From Sciurus carolinensis (taxonomy: Eukaryota; Chordata; Mammalia; Rodentia; Sciuridae), in assembly GCF_902686445.1 (NCBI RefSeq), contig NC_062222.1:136841035-136905034 (forward strand): a DNA stretch of 64,000 nucleotides, given 5' to 3'. Both the position numbers and the translations under genes were made by a program. This document shows, piece by piece, positions 46,042 to 58,131 of the stretch; within the stretch, counting starts at the first letter, position 1, and each line of letters opens with the position of its first letter. The notes below the pieces were generated by a model. The model had not been told where the DNA came from. It was given only the letters and a program-made list of their open reading frames with translations, and did not search any database.

Positions 46042-47262
46042 GGAGCTCTGGTCACTGGGCAGGAGAGTCTCAGGGAAGAACTGGACCCTACGGGTCTCAG
46101 AACAGCCTGGCCTAAGGACACCAAGCTTAGGTGGAGGTCATGATGCTCCCCTAGGCTGGGAGTCTGTGGCAGCTGGTGTGGCAGAAACGACAAAACACCT
46201 GAATGTCACCCGGAAAGAAGCCACTAAGCTCTGCCTGCAGCCTGGCGAGGGGACGCTGTGTTGGACGCTGTGGGCCATGCTTCTGGAGGCTCCATGCGCA
46301 GGAGGCTTCCCGAGGCAGTCTGCATGGCGTCTGGGAGGTGTGCTTGGCCCAGCTGCAGCCTGTGTCGCAGGGAGTAGCTGCTGGGGTGTGGCACGGCCTG
46401 GGGAGCCCCGAGGAGGAGGAGGATTTTGATGGGGGTGTTTGGGTGGCTTCCCTAGAGGTGGCTCTGGTTCTGGGTCTGGAGCAAACTTTTCAACAGAGAG
46501 AAAAGAGGCAGATGGCAAATGCCCCCGAGAGGAGGGCACAGCTGGGATGTGCCCCCTTCTGTCCCCAGGGTGCAGAGAACTGCACCTGCCGTTCCTCTAG
46601 GTGCCCCAGGACCAGCCCCGGCACCTGCCTGGCCCAGGTGATGCTCCAGTGGGTGGGTTGTGTGTGTGTGCGCACAGTGTTCGTTAGTGTCAGAGCTTAA
46701 AGAAAGGCACCGAGGTCCCCGAGAGGAGGAGCTGGGGGGAGGAAGGGCCAGGCACGTGCCAAGATTCCCAGGGGTGACCATGACATTTGGGGAACTTAAT
46801 GAGATCAGAAAAAATAAAGGCAGAAAAACGATTGCGTGGGTTCCTGGTGGCAAGGGGCCGGCCCGGAGCTGTGGCCGGCGGCCCGATGGCTGAGCTGGTG
46901 ATGGTGTCCTGCAGAGCAGCGTCCCCCAGCTCCTTCCGCTCCAGGGCGTTTCCACGAGGTCCAGCTGTGACACTGGTGACCAGGGAGGGGACTTGGTGTG
47001 CAGGAGGTGGGCTGTGGGCTGGAGACCCGCTGGCTCCACACGCACTTCTCCATATTGCGTGGTCTGAAGTCAGACATGGGTCGCTGTCATAACCTGGAAA
47101 TATTCAAAGGAAAACAACGTGGAGCACAGGGAAACGGGGCGCCGGGGCCAGCGGAGCACTCGGGCCTCCCCAGGGACCTGGGCCACCTGGGTAAAGGGGT
47201 GACAGTGCTTCTTGGCTTGTGGGGAGAAAGAGGTGAGCCTGGTGGGATGGTGGGCGAGGAGC
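46042..47262. other. GC-rich intergenic DNA
   Basis: No supported gene or repeat. Frames such as 46452-47045 (-) have low-complexity Ser/Pro-rich composition and no family resemblance. Confidence 0.5.
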
Positions 47263-47495
47263 CTGTAAGAACCCAGAAACCACTCTGGACACGGGAACTC
47301 ACATCCGAGGTTTATTAAGCAAAGGGTGTCTCACCTCTCCTCTCTGCCCCTCTCGTTCTCACTCTCTCATGATGTAATTGATGGCCATTATCATTTTTCT
47401 TCTCCTCTCATTTTCTCTCTTACCCTGCAGGGAGACACTTAATAAACCCTCTTATGTGAGTTCCTGTGTCCGGAGTGGTTTCTGGGTTCTTACAG
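47263..47495. repeat. Inverted repeat of two LTR-like ends (64-70 bp arms)
   Basis: Left arm 47263-47332 ('ctgtaagaacccagaaacca', 'ggtttattaag') is the reverse complement of right arm 47432-47495 ('cttaataaaccct', 'ggtttctgggttcttacag') with few mismatches. Each arm holds an AATAAA followed by about 45 bp, as in an R-U5 end. The loop is about 100 bp and pyrimidine-rich. Confidence 0.9.
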
Positions 47496-47764
47496 AGCCC
47501 AGGGGAGTGCCCACCTCTGGGGAGAGCAGCTCCGAGCAGGCCGGGTGCCCCTGGAGCCCACCCCTGCTCCCGACCTGCTCCTCCCTCTGCATGGGGCAAG
47601 GTGGTTGGCTCCCTGGCCTGCTGTGGTTGTAGGGCGTACTTCAGCTCAGCCCCTTGCCCTGCAGGGTGCTCTGGGGTGCCTGGGGCAGGGCCAAGGCACT
47701 GGGTAAGTCTGCCAAGCCCATGGGTGTGCTGTTGGGCTTCTCCTCCCACAGTGGTAGGGACCTG

Positions 47765-47915
47765 ACCCAGGGCTTAGTGGGCGCCAGGCTAGTGCTCCGC
47801 CATTGAGCTACATCTTCCACCCTGTTGACAGGGTTTTATTTTATTTTGTGACAGGTTCTGACCGTGCCAGTTGGCCTTGAACTTAGCCATCCTCCTGCTG
47901 TGGCCTCACTGTCTT
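47765..47915 (-). mobile_element. Diverged B1/ID SINE
   Basis: 'gctagtgctccgccattgag', 'ctacatcttccaccctg' and 'ggccttgaacttagccatcc' recall the antisense SINE, but with many changes. Confidence 0.65.
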
Positions 47916-50900
47916 TAGTGGGAGACCTGGGCCTACCGACCCCTCCTGTGAGCCTCCCTGCGGCCTTGACCGTGAACAGATCCCAGGGTGTCTTGGAAGA
48001 TTGATCCATCTCTTTCCTTCTCCCACCCCCACTTCTCTCTCAAGTTATAAAAGATTCTTAACAAAAAAAACACCATGAGAATTTCCAGGGCCTGTAGTGA
48101 TCCGCCAAGAAGATTGCAGACTGAAGAGCAAAACAGTCGACGATCCTTGGCCCACCACGGCGGGTCTGAGCGAAGACTCACCCTCAGCCTCCCCCCATGT
48201 CCCACCTACGCGGAGCCTGGACCCAGGTGTCTGAAGAGGGGCTGCAGGGCCCTTCTCAGGGGTGCTGTGTGCAGAGGCTGGCCAGCTTCTTCCCGAGGTA
48301 GGCCAGAAAGCCACGGTTGCTCATTTGGGGAGAGAAAATGAACATCCGCCATCTTTTCCAGACCCTCCGCCAACACGTGTCCTGGACCCCAAGGTCCAAT
48401 CAGGGCCAGGCTCTTCTGCCAACAGCCCTAGGACATGACAGGGAGCCGAGACCTGAGGATGCCAGAGAGCGCGGGTGGGCCACACTCCCTTGGCCAGCTC
48501 ACAGTGCAGATGGAGCCCTGGCCGAAGGCCCCGCTCCCACGCCCTGCCGCGAGAGGCCCGGAGGCTTGGGCTGCAGGGGCCTGCACAGCCGGCCTCCTCC
48601 CTCCCTCTCAGTACAGAGGACGCGCTGAGAGCTGGGCTCAGCGGGGAGGAGGCTCCCAGGGCCACCCAGCCTGCCATTTCCTGGCGTGTGTCCATCCACC
48701 TGAGCCTAAGGTCCTCACCTACCCCTGGGATCGTGATCCCCAGCTCAGCTAAAGGATGCTGCCATTCAGGTGACTCCCGCCTCTGACCCAGGGCTTGACG
48801 CAAAGGCTCCAGGGGCAGCTGAGTGCCTCACCTCTTGTCTCACTCAAGTCCATTTGAGGTGGGGTCCCCGGTAGCCGACCCTGGGACAAAGCTTTGTGTG
48901 CAAGCAAAGTCGATGGGTTTTCAGAAAGGGCCCAAAGTTGGTCCAGGGTCAAAATCTCTCCAATTCATGTGGCATTTCGGGAGTAAGGCAGGAAAGAGCT
49001 GAGCTCAGAGAGGAAAAGAGCAGCCAGGCCCGGAAGTGCCCTGTAACTCACACTAGGCTGGGTTGTTTCCACAGCAAAGGGGCCATCGGAGGTTCCAGCA
49101 GGCAATTGCCAAGGCCTGACCTGCCTTTTAGAAAGTGGCCTCTGGCTACCGCATGGAAGGTGGGTTAGGGGAGAGAGGCCGGGGCAGGGAGGCAAGTTGG
49201 AGATGGGAGACGAGCCCAGGGAATGCCAGTGGGGCCGTGGAGAGAGGAGGGGGAAGAAGGCAAGCAGTGGTGCGCCCTCCAGAGCCGATAAAACCAGACG
49301 CTGGGCCACCAGGTAACTGTGGGACCATGCCATTGTTCTGGGCCGTTCCTGGCCCTGCTGTCCTTTGTGCTGAAGCTGGAGGTGTGATACAGACCTCAGG
49401 GAAAGCTCCCAGAGAGTGGGATCTGGTGGGCCTGGGATCGGCTGTGGGCTTACAGAAACCTCAGCAGGACCCGACGGCCTCCTGTGCACGCGCGCACGCT
49501 GCGGACCCAGAAACTCCACCAGCCTGGAACGTGGGCTACAGCAAAATGAGTGGGCAGTGCTCTACGTCGGTGAGTCAGGAATCGTAGCCCAGGTCTTAGC
49601 TAAAGACTATGCAGCTGCCACCAGCTCCGGAGCACCAGTCATGCCAATCTTTTTGGTGAAGTCTTGGGGACCTTGCTTTGGGGTCTCTCCAAACTATTGG
49701 CACTCTCGTCCCATTATTACATTGTTCGATACGACTCCAGTCTCCAGCGCTTGACAGGGACCTTCTGGTGAGTCCTCGGCAGAAGCTACTGAGATTCTAG
49801 TCTGTGACCTAGGATGTCTGCAGGAGAGAAAGCGTGTGTGGGGACCAGAAGTCACGATAAGTGTCACGGTCATGCTCCGCATGGGGTTGGGTGGGCGATC
49901 CGAAGGGGCTGCCAGGATAGGCCTCTCTGGTGGGGCTGCCGCTCTGTCCACTCTCCTGCTGATGGCCACAAAGCGTCCCCCATGAAGGTCATGCTCCCAA
50001 ACTGGCCATTACGAATTTGCATGCAGAGTCCCTTCCTGGGAGTCCCCAGTCCAGGAGGCTCACTCCGGCCCCTACCGTGTGACAATTGTCTGCCCAACCC
50101 CCCTCCCTTCCCCCATCAGCACTGGTTAAGGCCTGGGCTTGGGGTTAGGTGGCCCAGGGCTGAATGACCCACACTTGTCCTTGTGCTGTGGTCTCAGGGA
50201 AGCAGGGCTCCAGAGGTGGCCTGCTGGTGCCTGTCAGGGTGCGAGGAGCACCAAGCGGTGAGACGTCAGGGGTGGGAGGCCGGGTCTCGACAAGGAGGTG
50301 GAGCTGCCGGCGCCTCTGAACCTGGAGCCAGGCCCTGGTTCCTTTTAATTCCCTGCTTCGGGGTTGGACAATGACCTAAGCTCGCCGGCCCCCTCCCATC
50401 TCTAGGATGAGCCCACGTGCCCCTCCCAGGGTTATTTGAACACTAAATGAAAAGGGTTATTTGAACACTAAATGAAAATGGCGCCCACGTAAGACTGGCA
50501 ATCGACACTGAGCAGTTCTGCTTTATTGGGCCCGACCTTCTCATGTAGTAAGATGCTCCTGTTTATCCATCTGAAGAAGATTACAGAACTAAATAAACTC
50601 ACGCTTCGGAAAAAGTCGAACCACACCCTCGTTGAGAGACTCGGGGCTCTCCGGGCCTCATGCTGGCCGCTTCTGGGAGGTGTGGAGCTCAGGCCGGGGA
50701 GCTGGCCCTGGCTCTGCGTTCTTGGCGAGGCACAGAAGCCTGGGGAGTCCAGGTCTCCTCCTGTTTAGAGTGGGGTGGTGAAGCCAGATTAAGGACAGGC
50801 AGTTAGTGTAGAAATGGGGGATCGGGTCAAATGGAGGAAATGAAGCCATGAAGCCACCTGCCTCTGGAAGTTGGAGACAGCCCCTGGAAGAATGGAATGT

Positions 50901-52629
50901 CAAGGATCACTGGAGCCCATTGATTACCAAATTTACCTGCCCTTATGAAGGACTGCAGGGAAGGAGCTGCTAATTAATGCCCCCTGGGCCCTTACCTGCC
51001 TGAATCACCTTGGCCCTCCCCTGCCCATGGCTTCTCACTTAATGCAAAACCAGGCCTAGTCACATAGGTAGGAAGGAGAGATAAAGGGGGAGAGAACTGG
51101 AGAGCAAAAGAGACCTCAGCCTATAAAAGATGTAGGATGCGCTCACTTCTTGGGACTCTAGCACCTCAGCCATGGCCCTTTCTCCCTCCCGGGAGCTGTC
51201 TGTATTATCACCTTTAAATAACACCTGCCTCATAGGCTTGCCTCGCGAGGTTCTCTAGTGCTCAGACTTCGACATTAGAGGGAGCGGAACTCGTCACCGT
51301 CACCGGTGAACGGCGTCAGTGGGAGGCCCGCCGCCCCCTCCCAGGCCAGACCAGGACCCCAGCCCAGGCCTCCTCTGCTGGCTGCTCTGGTGTCACAGCG
51401 GGGGTTTTGCTGAGCCGACTGGATTCCCCGCTGGTGTTTTCCAAGGGCCAAGGCTCCTGCCGGGATTCCAAGAGCAGTTTTCCTGGCAAATGAGTCCCGA
51501 GTTGGCTCCCTGGGTGGTTTGCTGAAGTCGCTCGCGAGAGCCAGTTGGTGCATTTCAAGCCAAGCTTTCCAGGCGACTTTTAAAAAATGCAGTAAAATGC
51601 TCCATCTAAAAATTCCATCTCAACGGTCTCCAAGTGTCTGGTGGTGTAAGGAAGTTCACGCTGCTGTGCCACCGTCCCCCCGTCCGTCTCCAGAACCCCT
51701 TCTGCTTGTGAAACTGAGACTCTGACCCCAGTAGACACCAGCTCCGCGCCCAGCCCCCACCGCCCAGCTGCGTGCTGTCCCGTGGGTCTGCCCCTTCCAG
51801 GGCCTCCCAGGGTGGACTCACACAGCCCTGGGGCACGCCGTCCCTGGGCGCAGCACGTCCTTGAGGCCCATCCGCGATGGCCTGTGTCAGAGGCCCCGCG
51901 CCTTCACACGAGTCCCCCAAGCTACCGTCCCCCATGCTGTGTGAACAGAGGCCTGCAAACGCGTCCGTGTGTCTTCGAGACCCTGCTTTCGATTCTTTTG
52001 AGAACGCACCATCGGGGACCCGACTCGGGGAAGGAACCAGACTTCCACCCGACGCTGCCAGCCAAGTTCAGATGCCGGCGGGCGCCAAGGGGCCTTCGTC
52101 ATGCCCTGGGCACGGTGAGTCATCGCCCGCCCTCGGGGCTCAGGACCCGGCTTCTGTTGCTGCCAACGCTCCTGCCAGCTCCTCTGTGTCCCCGACAGGC
52201 TGTCAGTGCCACCCTGAGTGCCAGGGACAGGTCGCACACCGAACCGACGGGAGCCCTGGCAGCCAGCGCACCGCCAGCCCCCGGCGGGGGAAGGACAGCC
52301 AGGGACCAGGACACCCGAGCCAAGTTGCAGCCGCCGTGCGCAGAACAGGCGCCATGGAGGTGGGTGGTGAGGGGCAGGTGGGGGGCGAGGGGCAGGGCAG
52401 GGCGACGCTGGGGCCAGGACACCGAAGGGCCCTGAGAACCAGGGCTGCAAGAGGCGCCTCAGCTGACGACGTTCCCGCAGGAGGGACGGCAAGGCAGGAG
52501 GTTCCCAGCAGGGCTGCAGGCCGGGCAGGCCCAGGGCGGAGGCTGGACCACGTGGGCTGGAAGGACTTCCTCCTGTGCTGGGTGATGGGAGACACCAGCT
52601 GGGCGCCCTGTCCCTGCTTTTAACTTTTA
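47916..52629. other. GC-rich intergenic DNA
   Basis: No gene recognised. A 25-bp tandem duplication lies at 50430-50481. Long frames at 51877-52623 (+) and 51887-52774 (-) overlap each other antisense, have no conserved motif and lie in a CpG-rich patch, so I do not call them. Confidence 0.5.
50430..50481. repeat. 25-bp tandem duplication
   Basis: 'gggttatttgaacactaaat' plus 'gaaaa' occurs twice in a row. Confidence 0.95.
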
Positions 52630-53060
52630 AACAGTTTTTTTGAGGAGTTTCCTTGTGGCGCATGACGGACCCACTTACGGGGTGCTCCGCGGTCTGCAGC
52701 GTATGCACCATCTTGCAGCCATTTAGAACGTTTTCACCACCCCAAAGCTTTGGACCCCCAGCACCCACAACCACTTCTCCTTTCTGGCTTCATGAGATCT
52801 GTCTGTGCTGGACATGTGGCACCATGGGACTCGTGTCCTCTGTGACGAGTCCTCCAAGGTTTCCTCCACCTGGAGCGGAGTACTGCCACTCCTTTTTCTG
52901 ACTGTGTAGTATTCCACTGTGTGGATGGAGCACACTGTGTCTACCTGCTCTCCCATGGGGGACACTGGTGGTCTCTGCATTTTGGCCATTGTGAAGGTGC
53001 TGCTGTGAACCTGGGTGTACAAGTGTTTGTGTAGGCGTAAGTCTTCATCCGTGGCTTTGT
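52630..53060 (-). mobile_element. Ancient L1 3' region, GC-shifted
   Basis: 'gactgtgtagtattccactg', 'ttttggccattgtgaaggtg' and 'gtgtacaagtgtttgtgtag' match the antisense of old L1 (…gaatagtattccattg…ttttggctattgtgaata…gtgtacaagtattt…). Confidence 0.8.
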
Positions 53061-53124
53061 GCTGCGGGGAGGAGAAATGAGCCAGCTGAGGTCAGTATTC
53101 CCTTTCAGAGCTCGTGGTTCCGCG

Positions 53125-53300
53125 GGCCGGGCACCGTGTCCACACCTGTCTTCACACTCACTCAGGAGGTCAGCCTGGGCAAACCAGCAGGACCCTGTCG
53201 CAAATTAAAACGGAAGTGGTGAGGACGTAGCTCACTGTGGAGCCTGGCACGTGGGAGGCCCCGGGCCCCGTCCCCAGGAGCAAGAAATGAAAAGAAGAAA
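53125..53300 (+). mobile_element. Diverged B1-ID SINE
   Basis: 'gggccgggcaccgtgtccac', 'actcactcaggaggtcagcc' and 'gaggacgtagctcactgtgg' with an 'aagaaatgaaaagaagaaag' tail. Confidence 0.7.
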
Positions 53301-56300
53301 GAGGGCGTGGTCTCCTCACTGGTGACGGAGGGGATCGAGGGTCGGCCCTCAGCGAAAGCCAGCACCCAGGACCCGAAGCCCTCAGAGGGACCTGCCTTTG
53401 GGCTGTGGGCTCACTGCGGAATTTACTTTTAAGTTTAATTTTATGATAATTTTGGAAGACCTGAACATCAGCTTCTTCTAATGTTTTCAGTCACATTTTT
53501 GAAATAATTATTTAAAAATTAGGTAGTTGATTTTGTACGTGGTCCGAATCCAAGATCACAAAAGGTGCGCACCGAGAAGCCGGTCTCCCTCTCCGCTGGC
53601 CCTGGCCCGAGATCTCTTCTGGGACACAGCCGTGGTCAGTGGGGGGTTCCCTCTGGCCCTCTGGTCAGCCGCCAGCACAGCGGCCTTGCAGGGAACGGGT
53701 TACCCCTGGGGACTCTGAGCCCGCTGCACAGGAGGGCTCTCAGGAGGTGCTCCTTGACTCGCGGTGGGGGCTGCGTCCTCACAAGCCGCCTCTAGTCAGC
53801 AGGCTACTTGTGAAGGGAGGAGCTTTGTCCTGCTTTGAGGGTCAAGTCTGAGGTCGGGTGACCATACTGGCTGGCCTGTGGTCACAGCAAGAGGCAGGGG
53901 CAGCTGCCCCACCCCCAGGGCGCTGAGGACCCCACAGGGCCCCGCCTATACGGGCCCACAGCACCTCCCTGGATGGGCCGCAGCCCTGGACCACGCTGTA
54001 CGGAGGGGCTTGTGCAGACGGCCATCCGAACCGCACCATCGTGGGGTTGGGATGCACTGAGATGCATTTTGCCCCTCAAGCCACCAAACGTCCCAGCCTG
54101 ACAACACAGTGCACAGTAGGGACGGTGGCTGACTGGGAGCTGCAGCTTGGTAGTGCCGCCGGCACCCGAGAGGGTGGCACTCCTGCCAGCCCGGGAAGCA
54201 AACCAGATTCAAGATCCCAAGCAGGAGCCTGCTGGGTGCGTCGCCACCTCTCCATGTAGCGAAAGGCCGCAGGTCCAGTCACGGCAGGCAGCAGCCCGGA
54301 CAGCCCACGGGCACGCATGGGCAGCCTGGCCCTGAGAGCCGACGTCCCGGGCACCCTGCGCTCTGCCCAGGAGAGGAGGAGGCCAGCGGAGGGTCCCGCG
54401 GGGAGCACGATGTGAACCGCACACGGAGCCGGCCATCCCCGCTCCCCGTTCCTGCCCGCGGACTGTGCGCTGGCCTCAGGGAGGTGCCCAGCGAGACTGG
54501 CCTGCTCTGCCGGCTTGCTGGGAGGACATGACATCCCAGCCCCTCGCCCAGGTCCCGGGGACCCTCCCCGCCTGAGCCGGGGTCCAGGCACCTGCGCCCC
54601 AGCAGCTCTGGGCTACTCGTCAGGAGAGAGACTGGAGACGGGCGACGGGGGTGCTGCGCCCTAGCCGGGCAGCCTCGGGGCACCCTGCGGGGACCCGCCC
54701 TCGCCCTGGATCCCTCTTCCCATGGTCAGCCCGCCTCCCTCGCCTGGCACCAGTGAGCGAGCCTCGTCTGCTGCCCTGGCCTCTTCTGGGCCTCTTCCCT
54801 GTGAGCGTCATACCTCAGGTCCTCCAGCCCTCTGGGCCCCCTCTGGGCTTGGTGGCCTCAATGCGGCATCACGTGGACGGGCGAGGCCTCTGTCCGTGCA
54901 CATGTGAGCTGGTGACTTTGGGCAGGACGGGGTGTCTGTGGGTGTGGGTGTGCAAGAGTGTGCCTGGGCACACGCGTGTGTCACCGTGGCTGGCGAGCGC
55001 CTAGCGAGCACGGGCCCCTGCGGGCGTGAAGGTCAGTGCGGGGTGGGGCAGGCGCGGGGTCCTGGAGAAGGAGGGCCCGTTCTCGTCAGGGGACCCGAAG
55101 GCCACCGGGCCCAGCGCTCCCTCTCCAGGACCCGGCGCCTCCCCCGACCCTGCCGCTGACCTTCACGCCCCGCAGGGGACCCCGGGTTCGCTGCAGCCGT
55201 GGGGGTCTCAGTCAGGGCCTGAGCCCCGAGGGTGAAAGTGGCACCAGACAGTCCAGGAGGACAGTCACACCAAGGCCGCCAGGGCCCCCCAAACAGCCGC
55301 GTCTGAGGCAGGGGCGTCGGCAAAGCCTGTGGCACCCACACCCCACAGGAAACCAGAGATCGCGGCCTCTGTCCTCTCCTTGGGGACTGACTTGGAATCC
55401 CACGCAAGGAGAGGGAGGCCCCTGCTCCGCTGCAGCCCCTCCCTGGACCTGGCCTCGAGGTTCCCAGGATGAGGGCATCCGGGGAGGCAGGGAGGCCCAG
55501 GTGGCAAAGAGAGCAGAGAGACTCTGGGTGCCACGTGAGTGCGGCCAGCCGCTGGTCCTGGGGAAGGTTGCCCATGGGGCGCACGGGGTCCACCCCCCTC
55601 CCTCTGCCTTCTCGAGACCACAGGCCTGGGCACGGGCTGCCCTGCGGACATGGCTGCTGGGCGCATTCTCCAGTTCTCTCCTCCTGAGGACTAGGCACGG
55701 GCGGGGCTTCCTCCCTGCCCTTGGCCTCTCATCGGGACCAGCTTCCTCCTCCCTGAGCTCATGTTTCTGTTCTGAGGCTTCCCATCTGTGCACACAGGTA
55801 AAAGGGGGATGATTTCGTGTGGAGCAGTGTTGTACCCAAATAAAACAGACTTCCCTGCCTGGGGGGCCATGGGACCTAGTGCTAGCTCCCAAAACATGAG
55901 TGGAAGTTTCTGGGTGGGTCTTTCGAAACCTCTTTATGTTTGGTTTTTCCTTTCTTTCTGACTGGAATGGCGACGTGATGTACGGTGTTTGGACGGCCAT
56001 CTTGTGACTATAAGGAGAAAAGCTACATGCTGAGGATCCCAGAGCAAGATGGTAGGAAAAGCCTGGGTCCCTGGACACACCCTGGAGCCTCTGAAGGAGC
56101 CCGGGACTGCCGCTGCTTAGTTTGCTTCTTGCCTGAGAAAGGGCAGTGGGGGAGCCTCTGCAGCCTTCTAGGGAGGAAACAGCCTGCGTGAGAGTCCAGG
56201 GGTGGGTGCCTGCTGCCCTCCCAGCCTCTCGGCTGAGCTCAGAGCCTTCAGCCTGTTCCCAGCCCCACTTACCCTCCGGCCTCTCCGTGGCCTTGAGGGT

Positions 56301-57483
56301 CTTCGCTGCCCGCGTGATGACCTGAAGCCCCTCGGACTCCTCTGCCCCCCCCCCCGCCGGCTGGCAGAGTCTCTATGGGGTGTGCTGGGCTCTCATCTCC
56401 AGGCACAGATGCCCGGCCCGGGCACGTGGCAGCTGCCCAGGAGAGGGAGAGGGGACATCGGCAGCAGGGGCGCCCGCCAGCCAGGGCTGTGGTCCTGCAG
56501 GACGGGGACCACCGCCTTGCGGCCGGCCTCCGTCTCATGCCCCCTGCCTCTCTCTCTAGGGCTGGAGGGGCCGATAGAGCAGCCCACCGGCCAGTGGTCA
56601 CCTGTGTGGTTCTCCACGAGCCAGGACTGTCGGGTCTGTCCCTACCGCCCACCCTTCTTCCAGCGTCCCATGCTCAGCCGGGAGCTCCCGCCACACCCCT
56701 TGGGCTGCCGAGTCACGTCTGGGTGTCTCTGGCTGGGTGCTCTGGGAGCCAGCGCCCATGGGTCAGTGCGCAGGGTCCCTGGGAGGGATGCGGCCGGCCA
56801 GCCTCGGCCAGTCCACAGAGAGTTCTAGAATGCAAAGGCCCCCCGCCCAGCCCTTCTTCCCTGCCTGCCAGCCCTTGACGGTGGCTTCCAGGGAAGAGCG
56901 GCCTTGGCTGCAGGGAGCTGCAGCCGGGGCCGCCCCTGAGGAGTGGGGGTCGAGGCCTCTGCCTTCCGTGGTAGGGCCCCAGGGACGCCCCCCCAGAGCC
57001 CTCTCTCCTCCGGGATGGAGCCCCAGGGACGGTGCTGTGGGGGGTGACAGCCCTGCTCAGTCCTGTCTCGGGCTCAGACCGTGAAGTGCAGCCCTGGCTG
57101 ACGAGGATGTGGATTCCAGATGATGGACAGAAAACGTAGCAAACCCCAAACAGAGACGGCTGGGGGGAGTGGGACTCCCCAGGTTGGAAAGCTGGTGGCC
57201 CACGTCACGCATTGGTCAAAAATGGATCTGGGTGTCCCCTGCTATGCTTTGGGACAATGACCGTGGGCTGTATGGGTCGCAGAGTGCGGAGAGTGGAGGG
57301 AAATCAGAATGTTGACTGGCAGGTCCTGGCCCCGGGGCTGCTTTGGAGACGTCCCAAGAGAGGTGTGTGACCTGAGAGGAGCGTCTAGGAGCCGGGGAGT
57401 GAGTTGCCTGCTGCAGCTGTCCAGTCCCAGTCCCCAGCGTCCTGCCCTTAGGGCCTTCCTGAGCAGAAAGACCAGTGCTTTCC
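53301..57483. other. GC-rich intergenic DNA
   Basis: No supported gene. Frames at 54076-54591, 55033-55812 and 55212-56078 overlap in several phases and on both strands. The CpG density at 54.2-55.7 kb could hold an unannotated regulatory element, but no specific motif decides this. Confidence 0.5.
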
Positions 57484-57821
57484 TGCCCTGGGGGCGTGGC
57501 GATGCCCTGGGGCAGGGGCGGGGCGATGCCCTGGGGGAGGGGCGTGGCGATGCCCTGGGGGAGGGGCGATGCCCTGGGGCAGGGGCGTGGCGATGCCCTG
57601 GGGCAGGGTCGGGGCGATGCCCTGGGGGAGGGGAGGGGCGATGCCCTGGGGGAAGGGCGGGGCTGGTGCCCTGGGGGAGGGGCGTGGCGATGCCCTGGGG
57701 GAGGGGAGGGGCGATGCCCTGGGGCAGGGGCGGGCTGATGCCCTGGGGGAGGGGCGGGGCGATGCCCTGGGGGAGGGGTGGGGCGATGCCCTGGCGGAGG
57801 GGTGGGGCTGGTGCCCTGGCT
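57484..57821. repeat. G-rich minisatellite, about 25-bp unit
   Basis: About 13 copies of GGGGCGATGCCCTGGGGGAG-like units with spacers, some shortened to about 17 bp. G-runs on the + strand allow G-quadruplexes. Pro/Gly-rich open frames in all phases on both strands come from the repeat. Confidence 0.97.
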
Positions 57822-57939
57822 GTCCCCACATGTATGGGGGGACATACATTTATGGTTGTCCCCCAACAACCGCCCAACTGACTGAGGGAGGGCTTGCGTT
57901 CAGGAACTGGTGTCAGTCACCTCGACACAGGCCGGGCTG

Positions 57940-58131
57940 GGCCGGGACCACGATGGCTTGAATACGTCCCCTCCAGATTGAGCTACTGAGGCCACATGGC
58001 CAGCGTGTGGGTCCTGAGGGTGGGGCCTCCAGAGGCCATGAGGCCACAACCGACTAAGGCCTTATACAGAGGCTTCATGCAGCCTGCGGCCCTTCTGCCC
58101 CTCCGCCACGCAGGCACAGTGTCCCTCCCTC
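57940..58131. mobile_element. Possible MaLR-type LTR fragment
   Basis: 'ggtggggcctccagaggcca', 'ccttatacagaggcttcatg' and 'tgcccctccgccacgcaggc' recall the 3' half of MST/MLT LTRs. Diverged. Confidence 0.4.

Noticed and set aside
51877..52774. 248-codon (+) and 295-codon (-) open frames facing each other
   Set aside because: GC- and CpG-rich DNA with few stops; no domain, no splice context, antisense overlap.
55033..56078. Overlapping 221-288-codon frames on both strands
   Set aside because: High-GC chance frames. No conserved motifs.
57216..57961. Pro/His-rich and Gly/Ala-rich open frames on both strands
   Set aside because: Produced by the 25-bp G-rich minisatellite; present in several frames and both strands.
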